Shown here piece by piece: positions 38,598 through 47,024 of a DNA stretch of 64,000 nt. The stretch's first letter is position 1, and each line of letters starts with the position of its first letter. A program made the translations under genes and the position numbers. Location of the stretch: assembly GCF_001457475.1 (NCBI RefSeq), contig NZ_LN831029.1, positions 2,170,001 to 2,234,000 on the forward strand, in the 5' to 3' direction. Under the pieces are notes generated by a model. That model ran no database searches, had not been told where the DNA came from, and saw nothing but the letters and a program-made list of their open reading frames with translations. This DNA is from Achromobacter xylosoxidans (GTDB lineage Bacteria > Pseudomonadota > Gammaproteobacteria > Burkholderiales > Burkholderiaceae_B).

Positions 38598-39566
38598 TTA
38601 CGGCAATACCGGCAGGCCCGGGCGGTGGCGCGCCTGCAACACTCTTTCGAAATGTCGGGGGTCGTGCGGCTTGAGCGTCTGGGCCGGGCGCGGCAGGAAA
38701 AAATCGTACAGGCGCGATAGCCAGAAGCGCAGGGCGGCGGCGCGCAGCATCAGCGGCCAGGCTTCACGCTCTGCGTCGGTGAACGGCCGCACGCGGGCGT
38801 AGGCGTCCAGCCAGGATTCGACCAGCTCGGGGATGAATTCACCGGTATCGCGCTCGATGCACCAGTCGTTGACGCTGACGGCGACGTCGAACAGCCAGGT
38901 GTCGCAACCCGCGAAATAGAAATCGATGATGCCGCCCATGAGCGGGTCTTCGAAGGTGCCGGCGAACAGCACGTTGTCGCGGAACAGGTCGCAATGGGCG
39001 GGGCCGGCGGGCAGCGTCCGCCAGGACGGGGTGGCCGCGGCGGCCTGCTGGGCGGCCAGTTCCGATTGCAGCAACTGCGCCTGGCCAGGATCCAGGAAGG
39101 GCAGGACCTTGGGCGCCGTCTCGATCCACCAGGAAAGACCGCGCAGATTGGGCTGCTGGATCGGGAAGTCGCACGCCGCCACATGGGCGCGGGCCAGCGT
39201 GGCGCCGGCCAGGGCGCAATGGGCCGCGCCCGGCGCCGGCTCGTAGCCGCCGGGCAGGCGCGAGACAATGGCGCAAGGCTTGCCGTGCAGCGTGGTCAGG
39301 CGGGTGCCGTCGCGCAGGGTCTGCGGCTGTGGCACCGGAATGCCGCGGCTGGCCAGGTGGTACATCAGCTCGATATAGAACGGCAATTGCGCGTGCGTCA
39401 GCACTTCGAACAGCGTCAGCACGTACTCGCCACGGCTGGTATGCAGGAAGTAATTGGTGTTTTCGATGCCCGCCGTGATCCCTCGTAGCGAGACAAACTC
39501 GCCCAGATCGAAATGCGCCAGCAGGGCGCGCGCGTCGTCATCGGATACGGGGGTGAAAACGGCCAT
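38598..39566 (-). CDS. thrB: Homoserine kinase (APH-fold, ThrB2 type)
   Basis: ATP-dependent phosphorylation of homoserine on the threonine pathway. 322 residues from ATG 39566 (MAVFTPVSDDDARALLAHFDLG), with an aminoglycoside-phosphotransferase fold: GITAGIENTNYFL, catalytic HCDLFRDNVLF and metal-binding IDFYFAG. The in-frame extension to 39728 has no conserved content. It is divergent from dusA across 185 bp that must hold both promoters. Confidence 0.93.
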   Translation of the reverse strand: MAVFTPVSDDDARALLAHFDLGEFVSLRGITAGIENTNYFLHTSRGEYVLTLFEVLTHAQLPFYIELMYHLASRGIPVPQPQTLRDGTRLTTLHGKPCAIVSRLPGGYEPAPGAAHCALAGATLARAHVAACDFPIQQPNLRGLSWWIETAPKVLPFLDPGQAQLLQSELAAQQAAAATPSWRTLPAGPAHCDLFRDNVLFAGTFEDPLMGGIIDFYFAGCDTWLFDVAVSVNDWCIERDTGEFIPELVESWLDAYARVRPFTDAEREAWPLMLRAAALRFWLSRLYDFFLPRPAQTLKPHDPRHFERVLQARHRPGLPVLP

Positions 39567-39751
39567 TGATGTCAGGAAAATAGGGGTTAACGAACGCGGG
39601 TGACGGACGCCTGGACATGCGTGCACGTGGCGGCGGCGCAATTTTAGACCACATGGCCGGCAGGGTCTGGCGGCCCGCCCGCGGGACCCGCCCGGCAGAA
39701 TCGCGCCAAGCACCGTAAAATACCGCATCCCCTTGTTTTGCTGAGTGATTC

Positions 39752-40771
39752 TTGGACTCCCCCGACTGGCGGCTGTGCGTCGCCCCGATGATCGACGTGA
39801 CCGACCGGCATTGCCGCTATTTCCACCGGCTGCTGGCGCCGCGCGCGCGTCTGTACACCGAAATGATCACCACCGGCGCGCTGCTGTATGGCAACGTGGC
39901 GCGCCATCTCGATTTCGACGAAGCCGAGCACCCTGTCGCGTTGCAGCTGGGTGGCAGCGAACCGGACGCGCTGGCGCAGTCGGCCAGGCTGGGACAGCAA
40001 TGGGGTTACGACGAAATCAACCTCAACTGCGGCTGCCCGTCGGAACGGGTGCAGAAGGGCGCATTCGGGGCCTGCCTGATGGCGGAGCCGGACCTGGTGG
40101 CCGATTGCATCAAGGCGATGCAGGACGCGGTCGACATCCCGGTGACGGTCAAGCATCGCCTGGGGCTGGACTATGACGAGTCGTACGCCTTCGTGCGTGA
40201 CTTCGTCGGCAAGATCTACGACACCGGCTGCCGGGTGTTCATCGCCCACGCGCGCAATGCGGTCCTCAAGGGCCTGTCGCCCAAGGACAACCGCGAGATC
40301 CCGCCGCTGCGCTATGACGTGGTCAGCCAGCTCAAGCGGGATTTCCCGGACTGCGTGTTCGTGCTGAATGGCGGATTGGCCGATGCCGCGCAATCGGTGC
40401 GCGCGGCGGCCGACTTCGATGGCGTCATGCTGGGCCGCGCGGCCTGGCACACGCCGCGGGTGCTGTCGGAAGTGTCACTGCAATTGTGGCCGTCGGTGCG
40501 CCTGCCCGGCGATGCCCAGGTGGTCGATGCGATGATGGAATACGCCGCGCGCCAGGTGGCGCAGGGCGTGCCGCTGCGGGTGATGACCCGGCCGATGCTG
40601 GGACTGGTGAACGGCCAGTCGGGCGCGCGGCGCTGGCGCCGCATGTTGTCGGATCCGGCGCTGCTGGCCGCCAATGACCCCGCGCTGATCTATGACGCCT
40701 GGCGCAGCCAGCGGCATGTGCCGCCCGAACGCGACGGCGCTTCGTTGACGGCCGCTCCCGCGAGCGCCTGA
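39752..40771 (+). CDS. dusA: tRNA-dihydrouridine synthase A
   Basis: Flavoenzyme that reduces uridines 20 and 20a in the tRNA D loop. The 339-residue protein starts at TTG 39752 (TTG GAC TCC CCC). It has VAPMIDVTDRHCRYFHR, the catalytic cysteine in NLNCGCPSERV, VKHRLG and HARNAVLKGLSPKDNR, the last being a DusA hallmark. No ATG is nearby. A bidirectional terminator follows. Confidence 0.96.
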   Translation: MDSPDWRLCVAPMIDVTDRHCRYFHRLLAPRARLYTEMITTGALLYGNVARHLDFDEAEHPVALQLGGSEPDALAQSARLGQQWGYDEINLNCGCPSERVQKGAFGACLMAEPDLVADCIKAMQDAVDIPVTVKHRLGLDYDESYAFVRDFVGKIYDTGCRVFIAHARNAVLKGLSPKDNREIPPLRYDVVSQLKRDFPDCVFVLNGGLADAAQSVRAAADFDGVMLGRAAWHTPRVLSEVSLQLWPSVRLPGDAQVVDAMMEYAARQVAQGVPLRVMTRPMLGLVNGQSGARRWRRMLSDPALLAANDPALIYDAWRSQRHVPPERDGASLTAAPASA

Positions 40772-40796
40772 GCATCCATCGGAACGGCTTGAACGC

Positions 40797-40836
40797 AAAA
40801 ACGCCCGGACGGCCGCGAGGCCGCCCGGGCGTTTTT
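40797..40836. terminator. Bidirectional terminator between dusA and the CBS gene
   Basis: AAAAACGCCCGG (40797-40808) pairs with CCGGGCGTTTTT (40825-40836), with an inner GGCC-GCGA-GGCC stem. The symmetrical A and T runs serve both convergent genes. Confidence 0.93.
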
Positions 40837-40892
40837 GCGCATATCCCGTGCAGGCCGGCGGACCAGGCCGCCGCCAGGCGATCGCCGATGGC

Positions 40893-41351
40893 TCAGGATT
40901 GGGTCGATTCCGCGCTTTCCGCGGGCCAGTCGCGGATATAGGCCTTGAGCATGTTGTTTTCGAACTGCTGTGCGGCCACGATGGCCTGGGCCATGTCGTA
41001 GAACGAAATCACGCCCATCAGCGTCGGGCCGTCCATGACGGGGATGTAGCGCGCATGCTTTTCGAGCATCAGGCGCTGCACTTCGTCGGCGCTGGTATTG
41101 GGCGATACGCTGACCGGCGCGTCGTCCATGATGGAACGGATGGTGGTTTCGCCCGCGCCGCCGTGCGCATGCATGTGGCGGATGATCTCGCGGAACGTCA
41201 GCATGCCTACCAGCGTGCCGAATTCCATGATGACGAGCGAGCCGATATCCTGCTCGCTCATGGTTTGCACGGCCTGGGACACGGGCATGTCCGGCGATGC
41301 GGTGTAAAGCGTGTCTCCCTTGACGCGCAGAATTTCGCTGACCTTCAACAT
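40893..41351 (-). CDS. CBS-domain pair protein
   Basis: 152 residues with two CBS motifs: residues about 5-60 (EILRVKGDTLYTASPDMPVSQAV; IGSLVIMEFGTLVGMLTFREI) and about 75-130 (IMDDAPVSVSPNTSADEV; ARYIPVMDGPTLMGVISFYDM). Stand-alone CBS proteins bind adenosine nucleotides and sense energy status; the target here is unknown. It is downstream of yihY on the same strand (32 bp), so possibly co-transcribed. Confidence 0.88.
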   Translation of the reverse strand: MLKVSEILRVKGDTLYTASPDMPVSQAVQTMSEQDIGSLVIMEFGTLVGMLTFREIIRHMHAHGGAGETTIRSIMDDAPVSVSPNTSADEVQRLMLEKHARYIPVMDGPTLMGVISFYDMAQAIVAAQQFENNMLKAYIRDWPAESAESTQS

Positions 41352-41383
41352 CGGTTTCTCCTGGGCGGATGACGCCCTGATTG

Positions 41384-42697
41384 CTATTTCTTGTTCGCTT
41401 CCAGCTGCAATACCGGGGCGACGTCATTTCCGGTATTTTGCGCTTCTCTGCAGAGTTCTTCCAGCACGGGCGCATTTTCCCGGGAAATCACCGCCGCGGC
41501 GACCCGCAGGATTTCGGCGTCGTTGCGCACCCGGGGTTGACCGCGATCCAGCAGGAAACGGTCGACCACCGGCGCCAGCGACGTCTCGCGGGCATCGCAG
41601 GTCAGCACCCAGAGATGGTCGGGGCTGCGGGTGGCCAGGCCCATGTCGCCGAGCGTTTCAAGGACGTCGTTCAGTTCGTCCTGGTGCAGTTTCAGGCGGG
41701 AGGCGAGCACATTGGCGGGCAGGCCGGGCGGGGTGAGGGACTGCGCCCGGCGCAGCGCGCGCAGGACATCGAGTGCGTCGACGAACGGGGCGCCGGGGTA
41801 GCGGTTGAACTCCCAGCGGCCCAGCCGGATGAGCGGCGCGCTGGCCGCCAGGGTGGCGCCCAGCAGCACCGCCAGCCAGGACAGGTAGATCCACAAAAGG
41901 AAGATCGGCAGCGTGGCGAAGGCGCCGTAGATGACGGTATAGGTGGGGAAGCGCGTCAGATAGTAGGCGAACGCCGATTTCATGACCTCCAGCGCGACCG
42001 CGGTGACGCAGCCGCCGATGAGCGCGTCGCGCCACAGCACCTGCCGGTTCGGCACCACCACGAACAGGGCGGCAAAGCCCAGGCCGGTCAATACCAGCGG
42101 AATGAACGAGATGGCGACGCTGACCACTTCGGGCACGTCGCGCACCAACCCCAGCGATTCGCGGGCCACGAACGACGTGGCCCACAGGCTGGCGCCGGCC
42201 ACCACCGGGCCCAGGGTGATGACCGCCCAGTAGACCAGGGCGCGCTGCGGCAGCGGGCGCTGCCGCGTGACATGCCAGATGTCGTTGAAGGCTTTGTCGA
42301 TGGTCATGATCAGCAGCAGCGACGTGACCAGCAGGAAGCCGCCGCCGATCGCGGTCAGGCGCGAGGCCTGGCGGGCGAACTGGTTCAGGTAGTCCATGAT
42401 GTTGTCCGAAACGGACGGTGGCATCAGGCTATTGGTCAGGAAGTCCTCGAGCGCGACCCGAAATTCCTGGAATACGGGGAACGCGGTGAACAGCGACAGC
42501 ACCACGGCCAGCATCGGCACGATTGCCAGCACCGTGGTGAAGGTGAGGCTGGACGCGACCTGCAGCAGCTTTTCCTCGTCGGCGCGCTGCGCGGTGAAGA
42601 CAAAAGCGCGTCCGACCCGCGCGGCCCACGATGCGCGCGGGGGCAGGGGCTGGGTGGCCGCCGGCGCGGCGGCGGCAGGCTCGGCGGGGCGGTTCAT
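41384..42697 (-). CDS. YihY/BrkB-family inner-membrane protein
   Basis: The 437-residue protein has the YihY membrane core of six helices (from LLQVASSLTFTTVLAIVPMLAVV to LPIFLLWIYLSWLAVLLGATLAA) plus a C-terminal cytoplasmic winged-helix-like region (residues about 320-437). Called BrkB-like from a Bordetella serum-resistance gene, but the family function is unsettled; RNase BN naming in older annotation is incorrect. Its start lies only 17 bp from the divergent DUF2069 gene, so its promoter must overlap the neighbour's coding region. Confidence 0.9.
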   Translation of the reverse strand: MNRPAEPAAAAPAATQPLPPRASWAARVGRAFVFTAQRADEEKLLQVASSLTFTTVLAIVPMLAVVLSLFTAFPVFQEFRVALEDFLTNSLMPPSVSDNIMDYLNQFARQASRLTAIGGGFLLVTSLLLIMTIDKAFNDIWHVTRQRPLPQRALVYWAVITLGPVVAGASLWATSFVARESLGLVRDVPEVVSVAISFIPLVLTGLGFAALFVVVPNRQVLWRDALIGGCVTAVALEVMKSAFAYYLTRFPTYTVIYGAFATLPIFLLWIYLSWLAVLLGATLAASAPLIRLGRWEFNRYPGAPFVDALDVLRALRRAQSLTPPGLPANVLASRLKLHQDELNDVLETLGDMGLATRSPDHLWVLTCDARETSLAPVVDRFLLDRGQPRVRNDAEILRVAAAVISRENAPVLEELCREAQNTGNDVAPVLQLEANKK

Positions 42698-42714
42698 CAG
42701 GCGATAATAGCAGC

Positions 42715-43086
42715 ATGAACCCTGAACTCAACCCTCGCTTGCGCCTGGCGGCCTCGGTGTCGCTGTTCGCCCTGATCGTGCTGTGCGTCACCTGGGAGAC
42801 GCTGGCGGCGCCGCTGCGCCCGGGGGGCTCCTGGATGCTGCTCAAGGCCTTGCCGCTGGCGCTGCCGCTGCGCGGCATCGTGCGCGGCAATCTCTACACC
42901 TACCAGTGGGCTGCGATGTTGTCGCTGCTGTACCTGATGGAGGGGGCGGTGCGCGCCATGTCGGACCCGGCGCCGCTGTCGGTGCTGATGGCGTGGGGCG
43001 AGATCGCGCTGTCGACGATTTTCTTCTTCAGCGCCATTTTCTATGTGCGGCCGGCCAAGCGGGCCGCCAGGAGGCAACGCGCGTGA
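42715..43086 (+). CDS. DUF2069 membrane protein
   Basis: 123 residues from ATG 42715 with four hydrophobic segments ([69 protein letters not shown]). This is the DUF2069 pattern; function unknown. Its stop overlaps the GTG start of selO as GTGA, so the two are translationally coupled. Confidence 0.87.
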   Translation: MNPELNPRLRLAASVSLFALIVLCVTWETLAAPLRPGGSWMLLKALPLALPLRGIVRGNLYTYQWAAMLSLLYLMEGAVRAMSDPAPLSVLMAWGEIALSTIFFFSAIFYVRPAKRAARRQRA

Positions 43087-44570
43087 ACGTCCATTCCCTG
43101 TCCGACCTGCGGGCCGTCAACTCGTTTGCCGCATTGCCGGCCGCGTTCTACACCCGCCTGGCGCCCCAGCCGCTGAACCAGCCGCGCCTGCTGCATGCCA
43201 ATGCGGATGCGGCGGCATTGATCGGGCTGGACCCGTCGGCGCTGCGGACGCCGGAATTCCTGCGGGTGTTTTCAGGCGCCGAGCCGTTGCCCGGCGGCGA
43301 TACGCTGGCCGCGGTCTACAGCGGCCATCAGTTCGGCGTCTGGGCAGGGCAACTGGGCGACGGCCGCGCCCATTTGCTGGGCGAAATCCAGGGACCGGGC
43401 GGCGCCTGGGAGCTGCAGCTCAAGGGGTCGGGCCTGACGCCTTATTCACGCATGGGCGACGGCCGCGCCGTGCTGCGCTCGTCGATGCGCGAATACCTGG
43501 CGAGCGAGGCCATGCACGGCCTGGGCATACCGACCACCCGCGCACTGGCGCTGGTCGCCTCGGACGATCCGGTGTGGCGCGAAACCGTGGAAACCGCCGC
43601 CATCGTGACGCGCATGTCGCCCAGCTTCGTGCGCTTCGGTTCATTCGAACACTGGTCCTCGCGCCGCCAGCCGGACATGCTCAGGACGCTGGCCGACTAC
43701 GTGATCGACCGCTATTACCCCGAATGCCGGGCCGCGCCGGCCGGTGAACCCCAGGACGAGGCCGCGCCCTATGTGGGGCTGCTGCGCGAAGTCACCCGGC
43801 GCACCGCGCTGCTGATGGCGGATTGGCAGGCCGTGGGGTTCTGCCACGGGGTCATGAACACCGACAACATGTCGATCCTGGGCCTCACCCTCGACTATGG
43901 TCCCTACGGCTTCATGGACGGATTCCGGTTGGGCCATGTCTGCAACCATTCCGATTCGGAAGGCCGTTATTCCTGGAATCGGCAGCCTTCCGTGGCCCTG
44001 TGGAATCTCTACCGGCTGGGCGGCAGCCTGCACACGCTGGCCCCGGACGTCGACGGCTTGCGCGCCGTGCTGGACGAATTCGAAGGCGTGTTCACGCGCG
44101 CTTTCCATGACCGCATGGGCGCCAAGATGGGCCTGGCGGCGTGGCGGCCGGCGGATGAACCGTTGCTGGACGACCTGCTCAAGCTGATGGACGCCAACCA
44201 GGCCGACTTCACCCTGACCTGGCGCCGCCTGGCCGATGCGGTGTCGGGCGACCGGGCCCCGTTCCAGGACCTGTTCATAGACCGCGCCGCCGCGTCGGCC
44301 TGGCTCGACCGCCTGCTGGCGCGCCACGCCCAGGACGGGCGTCCGGCGGCCGAGGTGGCCGAGGCCATGAACCGGGTCAACCCCTTATATGTATTGCGCA
44401 ACCATCTGGCGGAAGAGGCGATCCGCGCCGCCAAGGCCGGCGACGCCAGCGAGATCGACACCCTGATGACGTTGTTGCGGGCGCCGTTCACGGCCAGAGT
44501 TGGCTACGAAAAGTATGCCGGCCTGCCGCCGGACTGGGCCAACGGCATCGAAGTCAGCTGTTCGTCTTGA
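43083..44570 (+). CDS. selO: Protein adenylyltransferase SelO (YdiU)
   Basis: Pseudokinase-fold enzyme that transfers AMP from ATP to hydroxyl side chains of proteins. 495 residues from GTG 43083. Contains [54 protein letters not shown] and [11 protein letters not shown], all SelO signatures. It ends in VSCSS, with Cys493 at the position held by selenocysteine in eukaryotic SelO. The GTG is chosen because homologues begin near this point and it overlaps the DUF2069 stop. Confidence 0.95.
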   Translation: MNVHSLSDLRAVNSFAALPAAFYTRLAPQPLNQPRLLHANADAAALIGLDPSALRTPEFLRVFSGAEPLPGGDTLAAVYSGHQFGVWAGQLGDGRAHLLGEIQGPGGAWELQLKGSGLTPYSRMGDGRAVLRSSMREYLASEAMHGLGIPTTRALALVASDDPVWRETVETAAIVTRMSPSFVRFGSFEHWSSRRQPDMLRTLADYVIDRYYPECRAAPAGEPQDEAAPYVGLLREVTRRTALLMADWQAVGFCHGVMNTDNMSILGLTLDYGPYGFMDGFRLGHVCNHSDSEGRYSWNRQPSVALWNLYRLGGSLHTLAPDVDGLRAVLDEFEGVFTRAFHDRMGAKMGLAAWRPADEPLLDDLLKLMDANQADFTLTWRRLADAVSGDRAPFQDLFIDRAAASAWLDRLLARHAQDGRPAAEVAEAMNRVNPLYVLRNHLAEEAIRAAKAGDASEIDTLMTLLRAPFTARVGYEKYAGLPPDWANGIEVSCSS

Positions 44571-44591
44571 TGTTCGTTTTGCGCGTTTGGT

Positions 44592-44610
44592 GACGACAAA
44601 ATCGTCTTTT
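44592..44610 (+). terminator. Short terminator-like hairpin after selO
   Basis: GACGA (44592-44596) and TCGTC (44602-44606) followed by TTTT; a second small stem GCGA-AAAA-TCGC with a T7 run is at 44645-44665. The AT-rich 214-bp gap to the response regulator also holds the palindrome TTGTCGACAA (44751-44760), a possible operator. Confidence 0.45.
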
Positions 44611-44784
44611 GAGCGCGGAAGATGCGGAAAATTGGCGCAATGAGGCGAAAAATCGCAGTTTTTTTCTCTGCAATCATTCGTTTCCATTGTAAAAGTCGTA
44701 AGATTGTCGCCTGCGGGACACTCAGGATGGCATGCCTGTCACTGGGGCATTTGTCGACAATTTTCAATATAAAGCACTCTGAAT

Positions 44785-45504
44785 ATGCCTGGCGCAGATG
44801 GTTTGCTGTGTATCGGCCTGCTTGAGGATGATGCGGACTTCCGGGAGGAGTTGGCGTTGGGCCTGGGCGGGTACGGTTTCCGTGTGGCGTTCGCCTGTGA
44901 CAATGCCGCGGCGTTTTACCGCCGTTTGCAGGAGCAACCCTGCGATATCGTCATTCTGGATGCCCATCTTCCCGGAGAGGACGGTTTTTCAGTGGCGACG
45001 CGCCTGCGGGCGCTCAGCCCCGTCGGCATCGTCATGCTGACGGGCCGCAGCGCGCTCGAAGACCGGGTGCGCGGCCTGGAAGGCGGCGCCGATGTCTACA
45101 TGACCAAGCCGGTCGACCTGCTCGAACTCAGTTCGGTCATCCGCAGCCTGGCGCGCCGCATGCGCCTGGCCAAGGCGCCGCGGCCGGTCGATGCTGAAAC
45201 GCGCGCGGCCGCCGACACCTCCTGGTCGTTGCAGGACGGCGGCTGGATCCTGGTGGCGCCGGACGGCGCCTCGCTGCACCTGAGCGCCCAGGAGCGCACT
45301 TTTCTCATGGCCTTGATGGATGCGGCGGGTTCGGCGGTCAGCCGCCAGGCATTGGCCGAGCTGTTCCTGCCCGACAGCCCGGGCGGCTTCGAACTGCGCC
45401 GTATCGATGTGCTGGTGAGTCGCTTGCGCGCCAAGGCGCAGAGCGCGGGCCTGAAGCTGCCGGTGTTGTCGGTACGCGGACAGGGCTACGTATTCGCCGC
45501 CTGA
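44785..45504 (+). CDS. OmpR-family response regulator
   Basis: 239 residues. Receiver domain at 8-120 with acidic Glu14/Asp15, phospho-acceptor Asp59 (VILDAHLPGEDG), MLTGRS and MTKPVDL. C-terminal winged-helix DNA-binding domain at about 145-238 (LSAQERTFLMAL; RRIDVLVSRLRAKAQ; VRGQGYVFAA). It overlaps by 19 bp, tail to tail, with the histidine-kinase gene on the other strand. That arrangement suggests partnership but not co-transcription. The AT-rich region in front contains the TTGTCGACAA palindrome 24 bp before the start. Confidence 0.92.
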   Translation: MPGADGLLCIGLLEDDADFREELALGLGGYGFRVAFACDNAAAFYRRLQEQPCDIVILDAHLPGEDGFSVATRLRALSPVGIVMLTGRSALEDRVRGLEGGADVYMTKPVDLLELSSVIRSLARRMRLAKAPRPVDAETRAAADTSWSLQDGGWILVAPDGASLHLSAQERTFLMALMDAAGSAVSRQALAELFLPDSPGGFELRRIDVLVSRLRAKAQSAGLKLPVLSVRGQGYVFAA

Positions 45505-47024
45505 TCGCGCTCGCCCGGCGCGGGCGCCCGGGCGGGCAGCGTAATCACGAAACGCGTGCCTACGCCCACTTCGCTTTGCATCGTCAGTGAACCGCCCTGG
45601 CTCTGGCAGATGCGCCGCGCCAGGTACAGGCCGATCCCCATCCCCTGGGTCTCGCGATGCGCGGCGCGACGAAAGCGCGGCTCGAAGATGCGCGCCTGTT
45701 CATCCGGGCCGATGCCCGGGCCGCGGTCGGTCACCGCTACCCATGCCATCGGCGCGCCGTTTACCTCGACCTGGCCGGTTTCGATCCGGATCGGTTCGCT
45801 GGCCGGCGAATACTTGACGGCATTGTGGATCAGGTTGCGGACCACCACGCTGGTCAACGGGCGGTCGCAGTACACCGGCAACGCATCGCCGCTCGTCTGC
45901 AGGCGCAGCGCGTGGGCGGTGTCGGGCTGCATGGCCATGACGACGTCGCTGGCCAGCTCGGACATGTCGGTCAGTTCGCCGCGCGGCGTCCAGGCCTGTT
46001 CCCCGAGCCGGTCCTGGTTCAGCAGTTGCTCCATCAGCTCGGTCATCCGGCTCACCGACCGGTGAATGCGGGCCAGGCGGCTATCGACGGTTTCGCCGCT
46101 GCCGGACAGGATCATGTCGAGCGACTGGGCGGCCGCGCTGATCGTGGCCAGCGGCGCTCGCAGTTCGTGCGAGATCAGGGCGTTCATCTGGCGCTGCGTG
46201 TCCAGCGCGCTCGCCATTTCCACCAGCCGCAGTTCGCCCTGTACCAATTGGTCGGCGTCGGCCCTGGCGTGGGGGGCGGCCGAGCCTGTGCCGCGCTGGG
46301 CCAACCCGGCCAGGAGCAGGGCGGCCAGCACCAGCAGCAGCCGCGCCAGCGGCAACACCAGGGAGCCGTCGCCGGGCACGAATCCGGCGTCGCGCGCCAG
46401 GATCGCGATCGACAGCAGATAGGCCAGGCCCAGCGCCGCCGTCGCGGCCCTTTGCGGGCCGGATCGCGCCGCCGCGGCCAGGAACCACAGGGCCAGTGCC
46501 GCGCTGGCGGCGGCGCCCGCGCCGGCGATCAGCGCAGGCGCCATGCCGCCGTCACCGTCATAGACGAAGATCAGCGCCAGCGCTGCCACGCCGGTCAATG
46601 CGATGCAGGTCCAGTGGCAGGCCGCGGCCAGCCGCGAGGCGACGGGGCGGCCCGAGATCAGGGGAATGGACAGGGCCAGCAGCGCGGCGTACGAACCTGC
46701 CTGCAATGCGCCGGCGGGAAACAGCGCCGGCTGGGCGCGCAATATGCCTTCGACCAGCGCGAATGCCAGGCCGGCGCCAAAGATCGCCGCGCGCGAATAA
46801 ATCCAGGCGACGGCGCAGGCCGCGGCGCAAGCCACGGCGATGCCTGCGGCAAGGCCGATCTGCAGGTCTGGAGGGGAATGGCCGGATCCGGCGGCCAGGG
46901 CGGTGCCTGGCCAGAAAAGCACGGCGCCCAGCCATTCCGGCCAGGCGGATCCGGCCGGACGGGCGCGCGGCGCGCGGCGCTGGCGCGACCGCCAGCGGGT
47001 GCGAAGAAACAATCCTTCCGTCAA
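45486..47024 (-). CDS. Multi-pass membrane sensor histidine kinase
   Basis: 512 residues starting at TTG 47024, overlapping the stop of the LapD-like gene (TTGA). Residues about 30-245 hold seven or eight hydrophobic segments. A HisKA H-box ALISHELRAPLATI (His286) follows, then HATPase_c with N-box RNLIHNAVKYSP, G1 VTDRGPGIG and G2 GMGIGLYLARRI. No periplasmic sensor domain is evident, so the signal may be in the membrane. It is co-oriented with and translationally coupled to the LapD-like gene. The response regulator is likely its partner, by proximity. Confidence 0.9.
   Translation of the reverse strand: MTEGLFLRTRWRSRQRRAPRARPAGSAWPEWLGAVLFWPGTALAAGSGHSPPDLQIGLAAGIAVACAAACAVAWIYSRAAIFGAGLAFALVEGILRAQPALFPAGALQAGSYAALLALSIPLISGRPVASRLAAACHWTCIALTGVAALALIFVYDGDGGMAPALIAGAGAAASAALALWFLAAAARSGPQRAATAALGLAYLLSIAILARDAGFVPGDGSLVLPLARLLLVLAALLLAGLAQRGTGSAAPHARADADQLVQGELRLVEMASALDTQRQMNALISHELRAPLATISAAAQSLDMILSGSGETVDSRLARIHRSVSRMTELMEQLLNQDRLGEQAWTPRGELTDMSELASDVVMAMQPDTAHALRLQTSGDALPVYCDRPLTSVVVRNLIHNAVKYSPASEPIRIETGQVEVNGAPMAWVAVTDRGPGIGPDEQARIFEPRFRRAAHRETQGMGIGLYLARRICQSQGGSLTMQSEVGVGTRFVITLPARAPAPGERDQAANT

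Noticed and set aside
44571..44784. Strong sigma-70 promoter before the response regulator
   Set aside because: TTGTCG and TATAAA are present but only 11 bp apart, so the pair is not a normal promoter.
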